Assembly (NCBI GenBank): GCA_019721035.1
Contig: JAHEAA010000003.1
Location: 1-51,340 of the forward strand
Reading direction: 5' to 3'
DNA from: Candidatus Sysuiplasma acidicola
GTDB lineage: Archaea; Thermoplasmatota; Thermoplasmata; Sysuiplasmatales; Sysuiplasmataceae
DNA length: 51,340 nucleotides
In this document: positions 1-8,122 of the stretch, one piece after another
Position numbering within the stretch: position 1 is the stretch's first letter
How the letters are laid out: every line of letters begins with the position of its first letter
The notes under the pieces: model-generated
The model's input: the letters and a program-made list of their open reading frames with translations, nothing else
The model's database searches: none
Told to the model about the DNA's origin: nothing
Position numbers and translations under genes: made by a program

Positions 1-207
1 TGGTTGCTTCACATCCTTCCATGAATCGGCACCGCCACCCTCCCTCCTTCTTTCCCACCTCTTGACTGTTTTCCAGTCCACATCGAGAGTACGCGCTATA
101 TCGGCTTTTCTCACACCCGCACGAAGGAGTTCATATCCCTTCCTCCTCTTCCACTCCCTCTCTGAAATGTCCTTTTTCTTTTTGCTCTCCCTGTTCCTCG
201 CAGTCAT
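1..207 (-). CDS. IS630-like transposase, N-terminal part (cut by window edge)
   Basis: The minus strand is open from an ATG at 207 to the window edge, giving 69 residues. It starts MTARNRESKKKKDISEREWK, followed by a helix-turn-helix at about residues 24-55 (motifs VRKADIARTL and VDWKTVKRWERR), then GGGADSWKDVKQP. A basic N-terminus, a Paired/homeodomain-like HTH and a G-x-x-W-x-x-x-K/R-x-P linker are the usual start of IS630-family (Tc1/mariner-like) transposases, which bind their terminal repeats with this domain. The catalytic DDE domain would lie outside the window, so it is not known whether the element is intact. A stand-alone HTH regulator is the alternative. No terminal inverted repeat could be defined because only one end is visible. 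Confidence 0.6.
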   Translation of the reverse strand, partial: MTARNRESKKKKDISEREWKRRKGYELLRAGVRKADIARTLDVDWKTVKRWERRREGGGADSWKDVKQP

Positions 208-733
208 CAGACAGTGTATGCACTATCGTCTATTTCTATTTAATTATTAAAGAGAATAGATTATAAGGCAAGATCATTCCAAAGAGCTATAATAGTCATT
301 CATGGTTAAATGAAGTTATCTGAATGGGCGCGCAAGGAAAAGGCATAACATACAGAACAGCATGGCTCATGTGGAAGAGAGGAAAGCTCCCATGCCATAT
401 CAGCTTTCGGCTGGTGCAGTAATCACGGGAGAAGAACTCCGCCACTTTCTCTGATAAAGTTACATCTATACCTGTGTTTCCAGTTCCTGGAACAGGGTCA
501 GGCTCGTCAGCCAGGGTGAGCGTATGCATCACTATGCAATTGCAGGAGGCTATAGCATACAAGAACCGTGCGATAAGCCGAAATGTTATCTGTTTGAATG
601 GATAAATGTCCAGCCTGGCTTCACAATCTTCCTGCCGTTCAGGAAGATCGCCATGTGGAACAGATGGTCAGGTGCAGGCTTCATACTTTCAAAATCAGCA
701 AAGATGTGCCGGCACCAAGAGCAGAAGGTAATG
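208..733. other. gene-poor stretch between transposase fragment and zinc-ribbon gene
   Basis: No convincing gene is seen here. Short open frames exist on both strands (88 residues on minus at 296-562, 85 on plus at 524-781), but they overlap each other, lack a recognisable domain, and have no clear promoter or ribosome site. The first 90 bases are AT-rich and probably hold the transposase promoter. The stretch beside a transposase may be decayed mobile-element DNA, but no remnant could be identified. Confidence 0.4.
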
Positions 734-1648
734 TTACGTCTCCGGCTGGCGCTGCCTGTTACGTTCGTGTTTAAGGGCTGAGGAGGAAGTCGCATAGATC
801 AGTATGGAGGATACTATGCCAAGAAACGGGATGAGATAGAATAGCGCTGCAATCTTGTACATACTGTCATTGTATTTCGTGCCAATCCTCCACAAACCAA
901 TGAGCAGTCCGATTATGCCCAGCAACAGCAGTATAAGTGCGACTATGGTCATGAATCCTATGGCCAGCAGCAGTCCGGTGGAGAGCGCGATAGTGGAAAC
1001 GGTGCTTCCTGCAGCAATTATGATTATGATGGCGGGGAAGATGATGACAAGGCCTATGATCAGCACGGTAACGAGGCTGGCCGGCGTATGGAACCTTATG
1101 TCTGTCTGCGAGAGGATCCTGAAGACAGATCTGATTACGAATATGGAATAGACAACGATTGCCAGCTCCACAATCATGAAAGTAACATCAATTAGCAGCG
1201 CTCTGCCTGCTGCATGAATACCAGCGCTTCCTGCTGCAAACAGCATCATAAGGTTACCGGATAGCAGGACAAAGAAACTGAGGACGGCTTCTGTAATGCC
1301 CAGTATACCGAACAGCCTGAGTCTGCCGAACACATTAGCATCGTTTTGCGCGTTTTCAGTCATGCTGTATTGCGCAGGTACCGCGTACCGAGTCCCGCCT
1401 GTATCGTACTTCATGTGACTTGCCGGTGCCGACTCTGCGCTCTTTGACTCCGTCTGGATGGTCACCGGATTCAGGATCGCACTGCATTCCGGGCACATTG
1501 CAACCGCATACTGCGGAACAACCGCTCCACAAACTCTGCATGTTCTCTGGGAGGCTGCCAGCTTATGTCCACAGTTTTTGCAGTATACTGCGCCATTCTC
1601 GTTTTCCGTCCCGCATTCAGCACATTTAGCGGATCTTTGAGCTGGCAT
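734..1648 (-). CDS. membrane protein with N-terminal double zinc ribbon
   Basis: This 304-residue protein opens with two zinc-ribbon units made of four CxxC pairs (C9/C12, C23/C26, C37/C40, C52/C55). A polar linker of about 50 residues follows, then five or six hydrophobic helices between about residues 110 and 285 and a short basic tail. The zinc ribbons should be cytoplasmic and the rest embedded in the membrane. This design (zinc-ribbon followed by a multi-pass domain of unknown function) is common in archaea, and no biochemical role can be assigned. It is divergent from the PUA-domain gene; the two ATGs are 74 bases apart, so the promoters are close together or overlapping. Confidence 0.7.
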   Translation of the reverse strand: MPAQRSAKCAECGTENENGAVYCKNCGHKLAASQRTCRVCGAVVPQYAVAMCPECSAILNPVTIQTESKSAESAPASHMKYDTGGTRYAVPAQYSMTENAQNDANVFGRLRLFGILGITEAVLSFFVLLSGNLMMLFAAGSAGIHAAGRALLIDVTFMIVELAIVVYSIFVIRSVFRILSQTDIRFHTPASLVTVLIIGLVIIFPAIIIIIAAGSTVSTIALSTGLLLAIGFMTIVALILLLLGIIGLLIGLWRIGTKYNDSMYKIAALFYLIPFLGIVSSILIYATSSSALKHERNRQRQPET

Positions 1649-1721
1649 GTATTATCCATTATTGACCGCTTCTATAAATCATACGCCGACGTGTTCTCTC
1701 CCTGACTGTTTTTCCAGGTCG

Positions 1722-2276
1722 ATGCATGAGTTAAGTACAGAATATGAGATGCATGGACCGATGACAGATGAACTCAGAATAAGACATCGGCACAGATTGA
1801 GACAGAAGGAACTTCTGAACCTTACTGCAACTCTCAATGAGGAGCTGGGCACCACATCGTTCTCCCCTTCAGATCCTGTGGAAACAGCCGAAGTTTACGG
1901 TCTTGAGCAGAATGTCTATATTCTAAACGACGAGATTCTAGCACTGGAGATAGAGGGCATACCGTTCCTGTCGCTTACTGGATTGCTTAAGTATGGCGCT
2001 TCAAGGCGATACATCACAGTTGATTCAGGGGCTGTCAGATTTGTCGTGAATGGCGCCGACATAATGGGCCCGGGCGTCGTCGGCGGAGATGAAACTGTAC
2101 GTAAGGGCCAGATTGTGTGGATCAGAGAGGAGAAGTACAGCAGGCCGCTTGCCATTGGCAGGAGCATCGTTGACGGCGGTACGTTCGGCAGGAAGGAGAA
2201 AGGAAAGTGTGCCGAATCCCTCTTTCATGTTGGCGACAAGCTATGGAAATTCAATGATTCTCTGAAGCATATATGA
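1722..2276 (+). CDS. MCT-1/Tma20-like PUA-domain RNA-binding protein
   Basis: The product has about 184 residues from the ATG at 1722. The frame is open further upstream to 1647, but that stretch has no family similarity. An N-terminal domain starts RHRHRLRQKELLN. A C-terminal PUA domain follows, with the diagnostic DSGAVRFVVNGADIMGPGV stretch and a final GDKLWKF that matches the D-x-LW ending of MCT-1/Tma20 proteins. In eukaryotes MCT-1 (with DENR) works in translation re-initiation and ribosome recycling. Archaeal stand-alone homologues are conserved but poorly characterised, so an RNA or ribosome-binding role is inferred. The gene is monocistronic and divergent from the zinc-ribbon membrane protein. 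Other PUA proteins are possible, but the two-domain layout favours this one. Confidence 0.72.
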   Translation: MHELSTEYEMHGPMTDELRIRHRHRLRQKELLNLTATLNEELGTTSFSPSDPVETAEVYGLEQNVYILNDEILALEIEGIPFLSLTGLLKYGASRRYITVDSGAVRFVVNGADIMGPGVVGGDETVRKGQIVWIREEKYSRPLAIGRSIVDGGTFGRKEKGKCAESLFHVGDKLWKFNDSLKHI

Positions 2277-2345
2277 ATCAGAGTCGCTCTTCAATACCAA
2301 TATATGCGGTTAAAACACCTGTTTTTATGCACTTTGTTGATGCGC

Positions 2346-2353
2346 TTATATAC
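2346..2353 (+). promoter_or_regulatory. TATA-like box for the membrane-protein gene at 2386
   Basis: TTATATAC is centred about 26 bases before about 2376. That would leave a leader of roughly 10 bases before the TTG start codon at 2386. Confidence 0.5.
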
Positions 2354-2385
2354 TGGTGGTATGTAGCAAGACGGGGATTGGGTGA

Positions 2386-3003
2386 TTGAACATCAGTAAC
2401 GCAAGGACTAGTGCGGATTACAACATCGTTGGGCTGGGCCTTGTTCTCATCGGCGTCACTTTTCTCATCGCGGCGTTCGAAGGCATACTGCTGATCGGAG
2501 GCTCTTCACTTCTCGGTGTCATTCTGACCCTCATTGGAATAGTGTTCATTCTGCTGGAATACGGCAGGTTACGGGAGGTGGAGAAGCGCTTCCTTACGTT
2601 CGGCATAGTCGTGTACCTGGTGGCCACGCTGTTGTCCGTCATATCCGGCGTATCCGTTAGGTCGTTTTCTCCTTACCTTGCTCTGATGTATTCCGGGCAT
2701 GCAGTCACTGCGCCGACAGTGCAGTTTGTCACCGGCATGGCTGCACTCATGGTCATAGGCACGCTTCTGTATGTTTCGTATTTCATATTCATACACGGTC
2801 TCTCGTCCAGCGAACACAAATCACTACTCTGGCTCGGACTGCTGGGCGGACTGTTCATATCAATATTCGTAATGCCAGTCGCGGATGTTCTCCAGTTTTA
2901 CCACATAGGCGGGTTCGGACAAGTCGTCTCAATACTGAAGGGCGTAGTGAACATCATATTCGGTATTGCGTATATTCTCATCGGCATCGACATCAGGAAG
3001 TAG
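2386..3003 (+). CDS. six-helix integral membrane protein, function unknown
   Basis: The 205-residue product consists almost entirely of hydrophobic segments, about six membrane helices at roughly residues 14-34, 38-58, 70-90, 115-137, 146-167 and 175-200. Short polar loops separate them and the ending is IDIRK. No catalytic motif or transporter signature is visible. The start appears to be TTG, with a TATA-like box about 36 bases upstream, so the transcript would be almost leaderless. General layout is like the small DUF973/DUF996-type archaeal membrane proteins, but no firm family match can be made from the sequence alone. It is a single gene with no obvious operon partners. Confidence 0.65.
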   Translation: MNISNARTSADYNIVGLGLVLIGVTFLIAAFEGILLIGGSSLLGVILTLIGIVFILLEYGRLREVEKRFLTFGIVVYLVATLLSVISGVSVRSFSPYLALMYSGHAVTAPTVQFVTGMAALMVIGTLLYVSYFIFIHGLSSSEHKSLLWLGLLGGLFISIFVMPVADVLQFYHIGGFGQVVSILKGVVNIIFGIAYILIGIDIRK

Positions 3004-3203
3004 TCTTCTTCGCCATGCATAGGCATTTGGGCCAGGGTCCCGGCTAACGACAATATACGCATTTTCCAGCAGAATTGTCTCGGATCTTTTGAAGTGTTGC
3101 TGTTTTACGACTCCTCAACCAATTGTTCCGTGTTGCATCCGGATGAATCACATAATGCACTGGACATCGGCCTGGGGTACCGGCTCACATTCATCGTCCA
3201 CAA

Positions 3204-3213
3204 CATCTAAATA
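3204..3213 (+). promoter_or_regulatory. TATA-like box for sepF
   Basis: CATCTAAATA is centred about 38 bases before the ATG at 3246. Transcription would start near 3235 and give a leader of about 10 bases. This supports 3246 as the start rather than the GTG at 3228. Confidence 0.45.
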
Positions 3214-3245
3214 ACGAATTCAGATATGTGCTATTAAGGGATAGG

Positions 3246-3620
3246 ATGGCAATTCTCAAGAAAAGGGAATTTGGAAAAGGTGACATGTCTCCGGTGGAAA
3301 CAACAGAATTCATAGATCTTACTCAGATGAATTTTGAGACTGAAAACCAGGTTGGCGCCAAGACACTGGTCAAAGTTGCAGAGATATACCGTTATGAGGA
3401 TCTGAGCAAACTGACGGCACATGTCTTCAACGGGCACATACTCGTTCTCGATTACACCGCTCTCTCCGGCGATCAGCTTGCGATGAAACGCATAACGAAT
3501 GATTTGAAGCTCATTGCCAGGGACGTAGGCGGCGACGTGGCTGGCCTGGGAAAGAATTATTTCATAGTCACGCCCGGCGGCGTTAAGGTAGACAGGAACA
3601 AGATCAAAGGCGGCTTCTGA
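3246..3620 (+). CDS. sepF: SepF, cell-division protein (FtsZ membrane anchor)
   Basis: The product has 124 residues. It begins MAILKKREFGKG, a short basic amphipathic segment like the membrane-targeting tip of archaeal SepF, then an acidic linker (EFIDL). The SepF core at about residues 38-120 contains KTLVKVAEIYRYEDL, NGHILVLDYTAL, and VGGDVAGLGKNYFIVTPGGVKV. In archaea with FtsZ, SepF is the membrane anchor that recruits FtsZ to the division site. The start at 3246 is chosen because it gives the family-like tip; an in-frame GTG at 3228 would add six residues. It converges with the KaiC-like gene, with only two bases between the stop codons. Confidence 0.85.
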   Translation: MAILKKREFGKGDMSPVETTEFIDLTQMNFETENQVGAKTLVKVAEIYRYEDLSKLTAHVFNGHILVLDYTALSGDQLAMKRITNDLKLIARDVGGDVAGLGKNYFIVTPGGVKVDRNKIKGGF

Positions 3621-3622
3621 TA

Positions 3623-4345
3623 TCATTCCGATATTGGCGGAGTTGCTGAAAACGCACCATCCTTGAAGATCAGCGTAAGATAACCGTGTTCTACCTTGGA
3701 ATGCCTGAGCTTCAGACACCTTATTCTCAGCTGATAGTCTGCCTCTCCCACCTGGTGAAACCGCAGCGCAATAGTTCCGTCCGCGAGAAAATCCTCCCCG
3801 TATGCGGATATCTCTTCGCTTCCAGGCTGAAGTTCGGATATTATGAATGAGGTTATTCCCATCTTCCTCAGGAAACCGAAGAAATGAAAGAGCTCCTGCC
3901 TGGGATTTTCAACGTGGTTGAGTGAGAAGACCGCATTTATTGAATCGAGCACCACAATGTCCACACCTGCGGCCTCGATCCTCTTTTTGATGTATTCCTC
4001 AAGTATCTTGAACCAGTCCCTTCCGCTGTCCGCATCTTCATGTTCCAGCCTGAGTGTTGCTATATCAGATATGGTGAGGGAGGAATCGTCTACAGGCCAG
4101 AAACCCAGTGATTTCATGGATTCCATCAGACTCTGCTTCGTCTCCTCGAGCGATATGTACAGACATTTCATTCCCATTTTTCTCGAATTGTTCCACAGGA
4201 GATTCATGGATACCGAGGACTTCATCGTGCCCGGCGAACCGAAGATAAGAACGATGTGTCCCTTCCTTATCCCGCCGTCGATCCTGCCGTCAAAACCCTC
4301 TATGAATGTCTTAACTCTGTCTGTAGCCGCTGTCTTTGTTTCCAA
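3623..4345 (-). CDS. KaiC-like RecA-superfamily ATPase
   Basis: This is a 240-residue single-domain ATPase. The Walker A motif is GSPGTMKSS at about residues 36-44, the paired catalytic acids are in SLEE (E67, E68), and Walker B is VVLDS with D134. This is the KaiC/RadA/GvpD group, and a single KaiC domain of this size is widespread in archaea, usually with unknown partners and sometimes in signalling or motility control. No HTH or second domain is attached. The start is TTG at 4345. A TATA-like GATTTAAAAC (plus-strand spelling, 4373-4382) lies about 32 bases upstream, so the message is nearly leaderless. It faces sepF tail to tail, and any link to division is only positional. Confidence 0.75.
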   Translation of the reverse strand: METKTAATDRVKTFIEGFDGRIDGGIRKGHIVLIFGSPGTMKSSVSMNLLWNNSRKMGMKCLYISLEETKQSLMESMKSLGFWPVDDSSLTISDIATLRLEHEDADSGRDWFKILEEYIKKRIEAAGVDIVVLDSINAVFSLNHVENPRQELFHFFGFLRKMGITSFIISELQPGSEEISAYGEDFLADGTIALRFHQVGEADYQLRIRCLKLRHSKVEHGYLTLIFKDGAFSATPPISE

Positions 4346-4471
4346 TTAAACCGCCGTTTACTTCACCTGTTTTGATTTAAAACTGATGACACGATTCTCG
4401 TCTTTTCTCACTCACTCTTCATCAGCGGCCTGAATGTCCTCAAATATTGCATTACTCTTTACTTCATCATC

Positions 4472-5746
4472 ATGGGCCGGAGAGACCACATCGTCGTGCA
4501 TGACGGCGTTCATGGAAGCATAAGGCTGGACGGCCTTTACGGCGATTTGCTGGATACACCAGAAATGCAGAGAATGGGGCAGATTCATCAGCTCGGCCTC
4601 GCCAACCTTGTTTTCCCGGGGGCCAATCACACAAGAATGGAGCACATGATCGGAGCGTTCCATCTTGCCGGGAGATTCTGCTCCTCGCTTGGTATCACCG
4701 GGCATGAAGCCGAGATGCTGCGCGTTGCTGCTCTCGTCCATGATGTCGGCCATCCGCCTTTCTCGCACACCTTTGAGGACGTTCTGAAGAGAAGACTCGG
4801 CATAGATCACATGGAGCTGACAGCCAGGATTATAAGAGGGCTGGTGGACGTCGTTCCGGAGGGAGAAACCACAGTTCTACGCAATCAGCCAAGAATCGTC
4901 GACTGTATCGAAAAATCGGGACTGGATGTCGGTGAAGTGGCGGAACTCGTCATGATGGAAGAGGGCGTTGGCGGCCTGGCTGCTTATCTCACATCACTGA
5001 TACACGGTCCGGTGGATGTCGATCAGCTGGACTACCTGATGCGTGATGCACATTATACCGGAGTCGCTCAGGGGAGGATAGATGCCGACAGGATAGTCGA
5101 AACTTCGGTGATTTCGAACGGCACCATGGCAGTCAGCAGGAGAGGCATGTCTGCAGTGGAGGGACTCACAGTCTCAAGGGTGCTAATGAACAGCTCCGTC
5201 TATTTCCACAAGACAGTCAGAATAGCGGAGATGATGCTGACCAAAGCGGTTTCGATGCTCGATCGTGACCACTTTGTCGACGTCTTCAAGGACACTGACG
5301 CCTCCCTTTCTGAAAGACTCAAAGTGCACGGCGGTTATCAGAGAGAAATCGCGCTCAGGTTGAAATACAGAAGACTCTACAAGTCCTCTCTTCTGCTCAG
5401 CATCGATGGCATGAACAGTGAACAGCGGAAGAGGATCATGGACCTGTCACGGAGAGGCTCTCTCCCGAAGATAGAGGACGAACTCTCCGCCTCGGCAGGC
5501 GCCGATCAGGGAAGCGTGATCATAGACGCGGCTCCAATAGAATATCTGGCAGGCAGGGGCAGAAAGGGCAAGACAGAGGTGCCGATACTCGATGATGACG
5601 GCAGACTGAGGAAGCTCACCTCCCTGAGTTCAATAGCGCGTGCTGTCCAGATGCATTCCAGCCAGGACTGGGGACTCATGGTTGTCTGCGACGGCAGGAT
5701 CAGGAGCAGGGTTGCGAAGATAGCTTCGCATGCGATATTCGGTTGA
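4472..5746 (+). CDS. HD-domain phosphohydrolase, SAMHD1/dGTPase-like
   Basis: This 424-residue protein shows the HD metal site in order: H58 (in RMEHMIG), H90-D91 with H94 (in VHDVGHPPFSH), and D183 (in DVDQLDYLMRD). These match the COG1078 group, which includes SAMHD1-type deoxynucleoside triphosphate hydrolases. dNTP hydrolysis is the known activity of relatives; the actual substrate here is unknown. The C-terminal 200 residues are helical and match no allosteric motif that can be identified by eye. AAATATTGC at 4442-4450 is centred about 26 bases before the ATG, so the transcript is probably leaderless. The gene runs towards rtcB, which lies on the other strand. Confidence 0.82.
   Translation: MGRRDHIVVHDGVHGSIRLDGLYGDLLDTPEMQRMGQIHQLGLANLVFPGANHTRMEHMIGAFHLAGRFCSSLGITGHEAEMLRVAALVHDVGHPPFSHTFEDVLKRRLGIDHMELTARIIRGLVDVVPEGETTVLRNQPRIVDCIEKSGLDVGEVAELVMMEEGVGGLAAYLTSLIHGPVDVDQLDYLMRDAHYTGVAQGRIDADRIVETSVISNGTMAVSRRGMSAVEGLTVSRVLMNSSVYFHKTVRIAEMMLTKAVSMLDRDHFVDVFKDTDASLSERLKVHGGYQREIALRLKYRRLYKSSLLLSIDGMNSEQRKRIMDLSRRGSLPKIEDELSASAGADQGSVIIDAAPIEYLAGRGRKGKTEVPILDDDGRLRKLTSLSSIARAVQMHSSQDWGLMVVCDGRIRSRVAKIASHAIFG
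5713..5730 (+). repeat. 7-bp perfect hairpin at the end of the HD gene
   Basis: TGCGAAG and CTTCGCA are separated by four bases (ATAG). This forms a GC-rich stem inside the last coding codons, ending 16 bases before the stop codon. It lies between convergent genes but no T-rich tract follows, so a terminator role is unproven. Confidence 0.35.
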
Positions 5747-5777
5747 GTGCTGCGTTCTGACCCAATGCATGCTGCTC

Positions 5778-7304
5778 TCAACCTTTCATGACGCCAACGG
5801 GAACGACGCGGGCAACCATCCTGGACAGTCCAGCACCCTGGGTTATCCTGACGACATCGTCCACATTCTTGTAAGCTCCCGGCGCCTCCTCCAGTATTCC
5901 CTCGACGGTTGCGGATTTCAGATATATGCCGCTGTCGGACATCTTGCGCCTCACTTCCGCTTCATTGTACATTCTCGTGGCAGCGCTCCTTGAAAGAATG
6001 CGTCCGGCTCCGTGGCACGTCGAACCAAAACTCTCCCTTACGGAACCCTCGGCACCCACGAGCAGGAAACTGGCCGTGCCCATGTCACCAGGAATGATCA
6101 CAGGCTGGCCGACCGCGGAGTATTTCCGGGGCACAAGCGGATGCCCTGCGGGGAGTGCTCTGGTAGCTCCCTTCCTGTGTATATATGCACGCACCTTCCT
6201 GCCTTCGACAACATACTCCTCAATCTTTGCTATGTTATGCGCAACGTCGTACACGAGGTGCATTCCAAGCTCATCCGGCGAACGGGAAAAAACAGACTTG
6301 AATGCCTCTCTGATGCGGTGAAGTATCAGCTGCCTGTTGGCCCAGCCAAAGTTTGCCGCCGCGGCCATGGCCGCAAAATATTCCTCTCCCTCCCTTGAAT
6401 GAATTGGCGCGCACGCGAGCTGCCTGTCGGGCAGATTGTAGCCGTAACCCGCAATCTTCTCTTCCATCAGTTTCAGATAATCCGTGGCAACCTGATGACC
6501 CAGCCCTCTTGAGCCTGTGTGCACTGTTACGACAATCTGATCCTCCGATTCGATGCCGAATTTGTGTGCTACTTCCCTGTCGAAGATCTTCTCCACCCTG
6601 TCGATTTCCAGAAAATGGTTACCGGAACCCAGCGTGCCGATCTGCTTTCTTCCTCTCTGCTTCGCCCTGACGCTCACCTTCGAAGAGTCTGCGCTGCTGT
6701 AAAGTCCGTTTTCCTCAGTGACTTCGAGATCCTCCTCCCAGCCGTAGCCGTTTTCCACTGCCCATTTGGCCCCGTTGTCGAGGACCCTGTCAATTTCATT
6801 GCCTTTTGCGTTGACGTTGCCTTCAGAACCGACACCGCAGGGGACAAGGCGAAAGAGCATATCCATCAGTTCCTTAATCCTGTCTTTTACGTCGGCGTAC
6901 ATCAAAGCTGTCCTGACCATTCTCACTCCGCAGTTGATATCGAAGCCGAGGCCACCAGGAGATATGACTCCATCCTCTTCCGATTCTGCAATCACTCCGC
7001 CGATCGGGAAACCATATCCCCAGTGTATGTCCGGCATTGCCAGCGCCTTTCCCACTATGCCGGGCATCATCGTTATGTTGGCGGCCTGTTCAAGAGCGTT
7101 ATCCTGCTTTATCGACTGTATCATCTTTTCATCTGAATAAATGATCGCGGACGTTCTCATTCCCTGCTTGTAGGATGCCGGTATCTCGTACCTGAACTCG
7201 TCTATTTTGTTTAATGTGCCGTTCCAGCCCAATGTATTCAGCCCGTGTTTTTCCAACTTCTCGGTGCTTATAATAGTTGCGGGCATGAGAGCAATTAACG
7301 CCAC
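5778..7304 (-). CDS. rtcB: RtcB, tRNA-splicing RNA ligase
   Basis: The product is about 508 residues of the RtcB family. RtcB joins 2',3'-cyclic phosphate and 5'-OH RNA ends using Mn2+ and GTP, and is the archaeal tRNA exon ligase. Visible signatures are MPDIHWGYGFPIGG, GLGFDINCGVRM with the metal-binding Cys near residue 125, HTGSRGLGHQV, and the guanylylated His in STCHGAGRILSRS. There is no intein. The start is chosen as GTG at 7304, because a GAGGAG Shine-Dalgarno lies about 6-8 bases ahead. TTG 7322 and ATG 7286 are alternatives; the family core begins only at KIDEFRYEIP. A leader of about 80 bases with a hairpin precedes it. Archease, a usual helper, is not nearby. Confidence 0.95.
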   Translation of the reverse strand: MALIALMPATIISTEKLEKHGLNTLGWNGTLNKIDEFRYEIPASYKQGMRTSAIIYSDEKMIQSIKQDNALEQAANITMMPGIVGKALAMPDIHWGYGFPIGGVIAESEEDGVISPGGLGFDINCGVRMVRTALMYADVKDRIKELMDMLFRLVPCGVGSEGNVNAKGNEIDRVLDNGAKWAVENGYGWEEDLEVTEENGLYSSADSSKVSVRAKQRGRKQIGTLGSGNHFLEIDRVEKIFDREVAHKFGIESEDQIVVTVHTGSRGLGHQVATDYLKLMEEKIAGYGYNLPDRQLACAPIHSREGEEYFAAMAAAANFGWANRQLILHRIREAFKSVFSRSPDELGMHLVYDVAHNIAKIEEYVVEGRKVRAYIHRKGATRALPAGHPLVPRKYSAVGQPVIIPGDMGTASFLLVGAEGSVRESFGSTCHGAGRILSRSAATRMYNEAEVRRKMSDSGIYLKSATVEGILEEAPGAYKNVDDVVRITQGAGLSRMVARVVPVGVMKG

Positions 7305-7334
7305 GTCGTATCTCCTCGGCAAACGGAGTCAATG

Positions 7335-7371
7335 GTTTCCGTTTGCTCACAGCGAATTCACAATCGGAAAC
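7335..7371 (-). promoter_or_regulatory. hairpin in the rtcB leader
   Basis: GTTTCCG and CGGAAAC form a perfect 7-bp inverted repeat with a 23-base loop. It lies between the predicted transcription start of rtcB (about 7384) and its start codon. The structure is seen directly; a regulatory role is inferred. Confidence 0.35.
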
Positions 7372-7406
7372 TCTGTCCTCGAAACCTGGTGATTTGCAGT
7401 TATTCC

Positions 7407-7414
7407 CTTAAATC
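7407..7414 (-). promoter_or_regulatory. TATA-like box for rtcB
   Basis: On the minus strand the sequence reads GATTTAAG, the best box upstream of rtcB. It predicts a start near 7384 and hence an untranslated leader of about 80 bases. Confidence 0.4.
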
Positions 7415-7429
7415 AAACGCAACGCGTCA

Positions 7430-8068
7430 TCAGAATCCCTTTGGTATTGCGCAGAAGCCGCCTGCCCTGCCGCTCAGTCTCACAATCGGTGCGCCTACCC
7501 TGTCTGCAAATTTCTCTGGCGCGCGTGTGAATTCGTAATTGTCCACCAGCACAATGCCTCTCTCCATATGTTCCCAGGCGCACTCAAGTTCGAAGTTCAC
7601 ATGGCTGAACGTGTGTCTGCTGTCATGATAGAAAAGCTGTATGTCGCCCAGATCATTGAGCAATGGCTTGAGCAACTCTCTGGCATCGCCTTTGTGTAAA
7701 TGCCACTTTTTCTTCAATCTTTCCGGCACAAGAAAGCCTACAGGATACTCCTCCTTTTCCTCGCCGTATTTCACACCGAGATCGATAGAATGAAGCATGC
7801 CGGATCTGAGCGCAGACAACAGGAATGTCGTCGAAACGCCCGATCCCACGCCGGTTTCCACCGCAACGGATGGCCTCAGCAGCCGGGTTATCGCGTACAG
7901 TGCTTTCCTCTTATCATATGTCAGTGCCCAGAGATTCTTTCCTCTTAATTTCCCTGAAACGATTTTCTGTACAGCAAGGCTCTCTTCACACAGTTTGAGA
8001 ACGCGCGATATATCCGTGTCGAAGAGTCTGGCAATATGTGCAGTGTAATTGACAGCTGTCATTGTCAA
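7430..8068 (-). CDS. class I SAM methyltransferase-like protein (Methyltransf_24 type)
   Basis: The product has 212 residues. A Rossmann-type nucleotide loop, VAVETGVGSGVSTTFLL, lies at about residues 68-84 and is followed by LHSIDLG, then LFYHDSRHTFSHVNFELE and GIVLVDNYE. This combination of a glycine-rich SAM loop and a DSxHxYxxVxxEL-like strand is typical of the Methyltransf_24 group, small methyltransferases of varied or unknown substrate. The frame begins with TTG at 8068, and an ATG lies two codons inside at 8062. Both fit a leaderless transcript from the TATA-like element at 8088-8097, which it appears to share with the divergent beta-lactamase-like gene. The substrate cannot be told from the sequence. 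Confidence 0.7.
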   Translation of the reverse strand: MTMTAVNYTAHIARLFDTDISRVLKLCEESLAVQKIVSGKLRGKNLWALTYDKRKALYAITRLLRPSVAVETGVGSGVSTTFLLSALRSGMLHSIDLGVKYGEEKEEYPVGFLVPERLKKKWHLHKGDARELLKPLLNDLGDIQLFYHDSRHTFSHVNFELECAWEHMERGIVLVDNYEFTRAPEKFADRVGAPIVRLSGRAGGFCAIPKGF

Positions 8069-8087
8069 GGGTATATTGCGCCGTGCT

Positions 8088-8097
8088 ACATATTTAT
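8088..8097. promoter_or_regulatory. single AT-rich element that may serve two divergent promoters
   Basis: ACATATTTAT is centred 30 bases before the ATG at 8123. On the other strand, the same element (ATAAATATGT) is centred 25-31 bases before the starts at 8068/8062. No second good box is visible in the 54 bases between the two genes. Confidence 0.5.
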
Positions 8098-8122
8098 CCT
8101 ATTGCCCGTCATCCATGTACTC

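Noticed and set aside
296-795. Three overlapping short open frames (88, 85 and 69 residues)
   Set aside because: They overlap each other on both strands and show no recognisable domain; a decayed mobile element is possible but cannot be shown.
3004-3203. RNA gene or small ORF between the membrane protein and sepF
   Set aside because: Only a 10-codon ORF and no convincing RNA fold or promoter before 3204.
5713-5730. Intrinsic terminator after the HD gene
   Set aside because: The stem is inside the coding region and no T-rich tract follows.
6519-7136. 205-residue open frame on plus strand
   Set aside because: Antisense to rtcB, which is unmistakable.
5778-7304. Intein in rtcB
   Set aside because: Archaeal rtcB sometimes has inteins, but the length is normal and the motifs are continuous.
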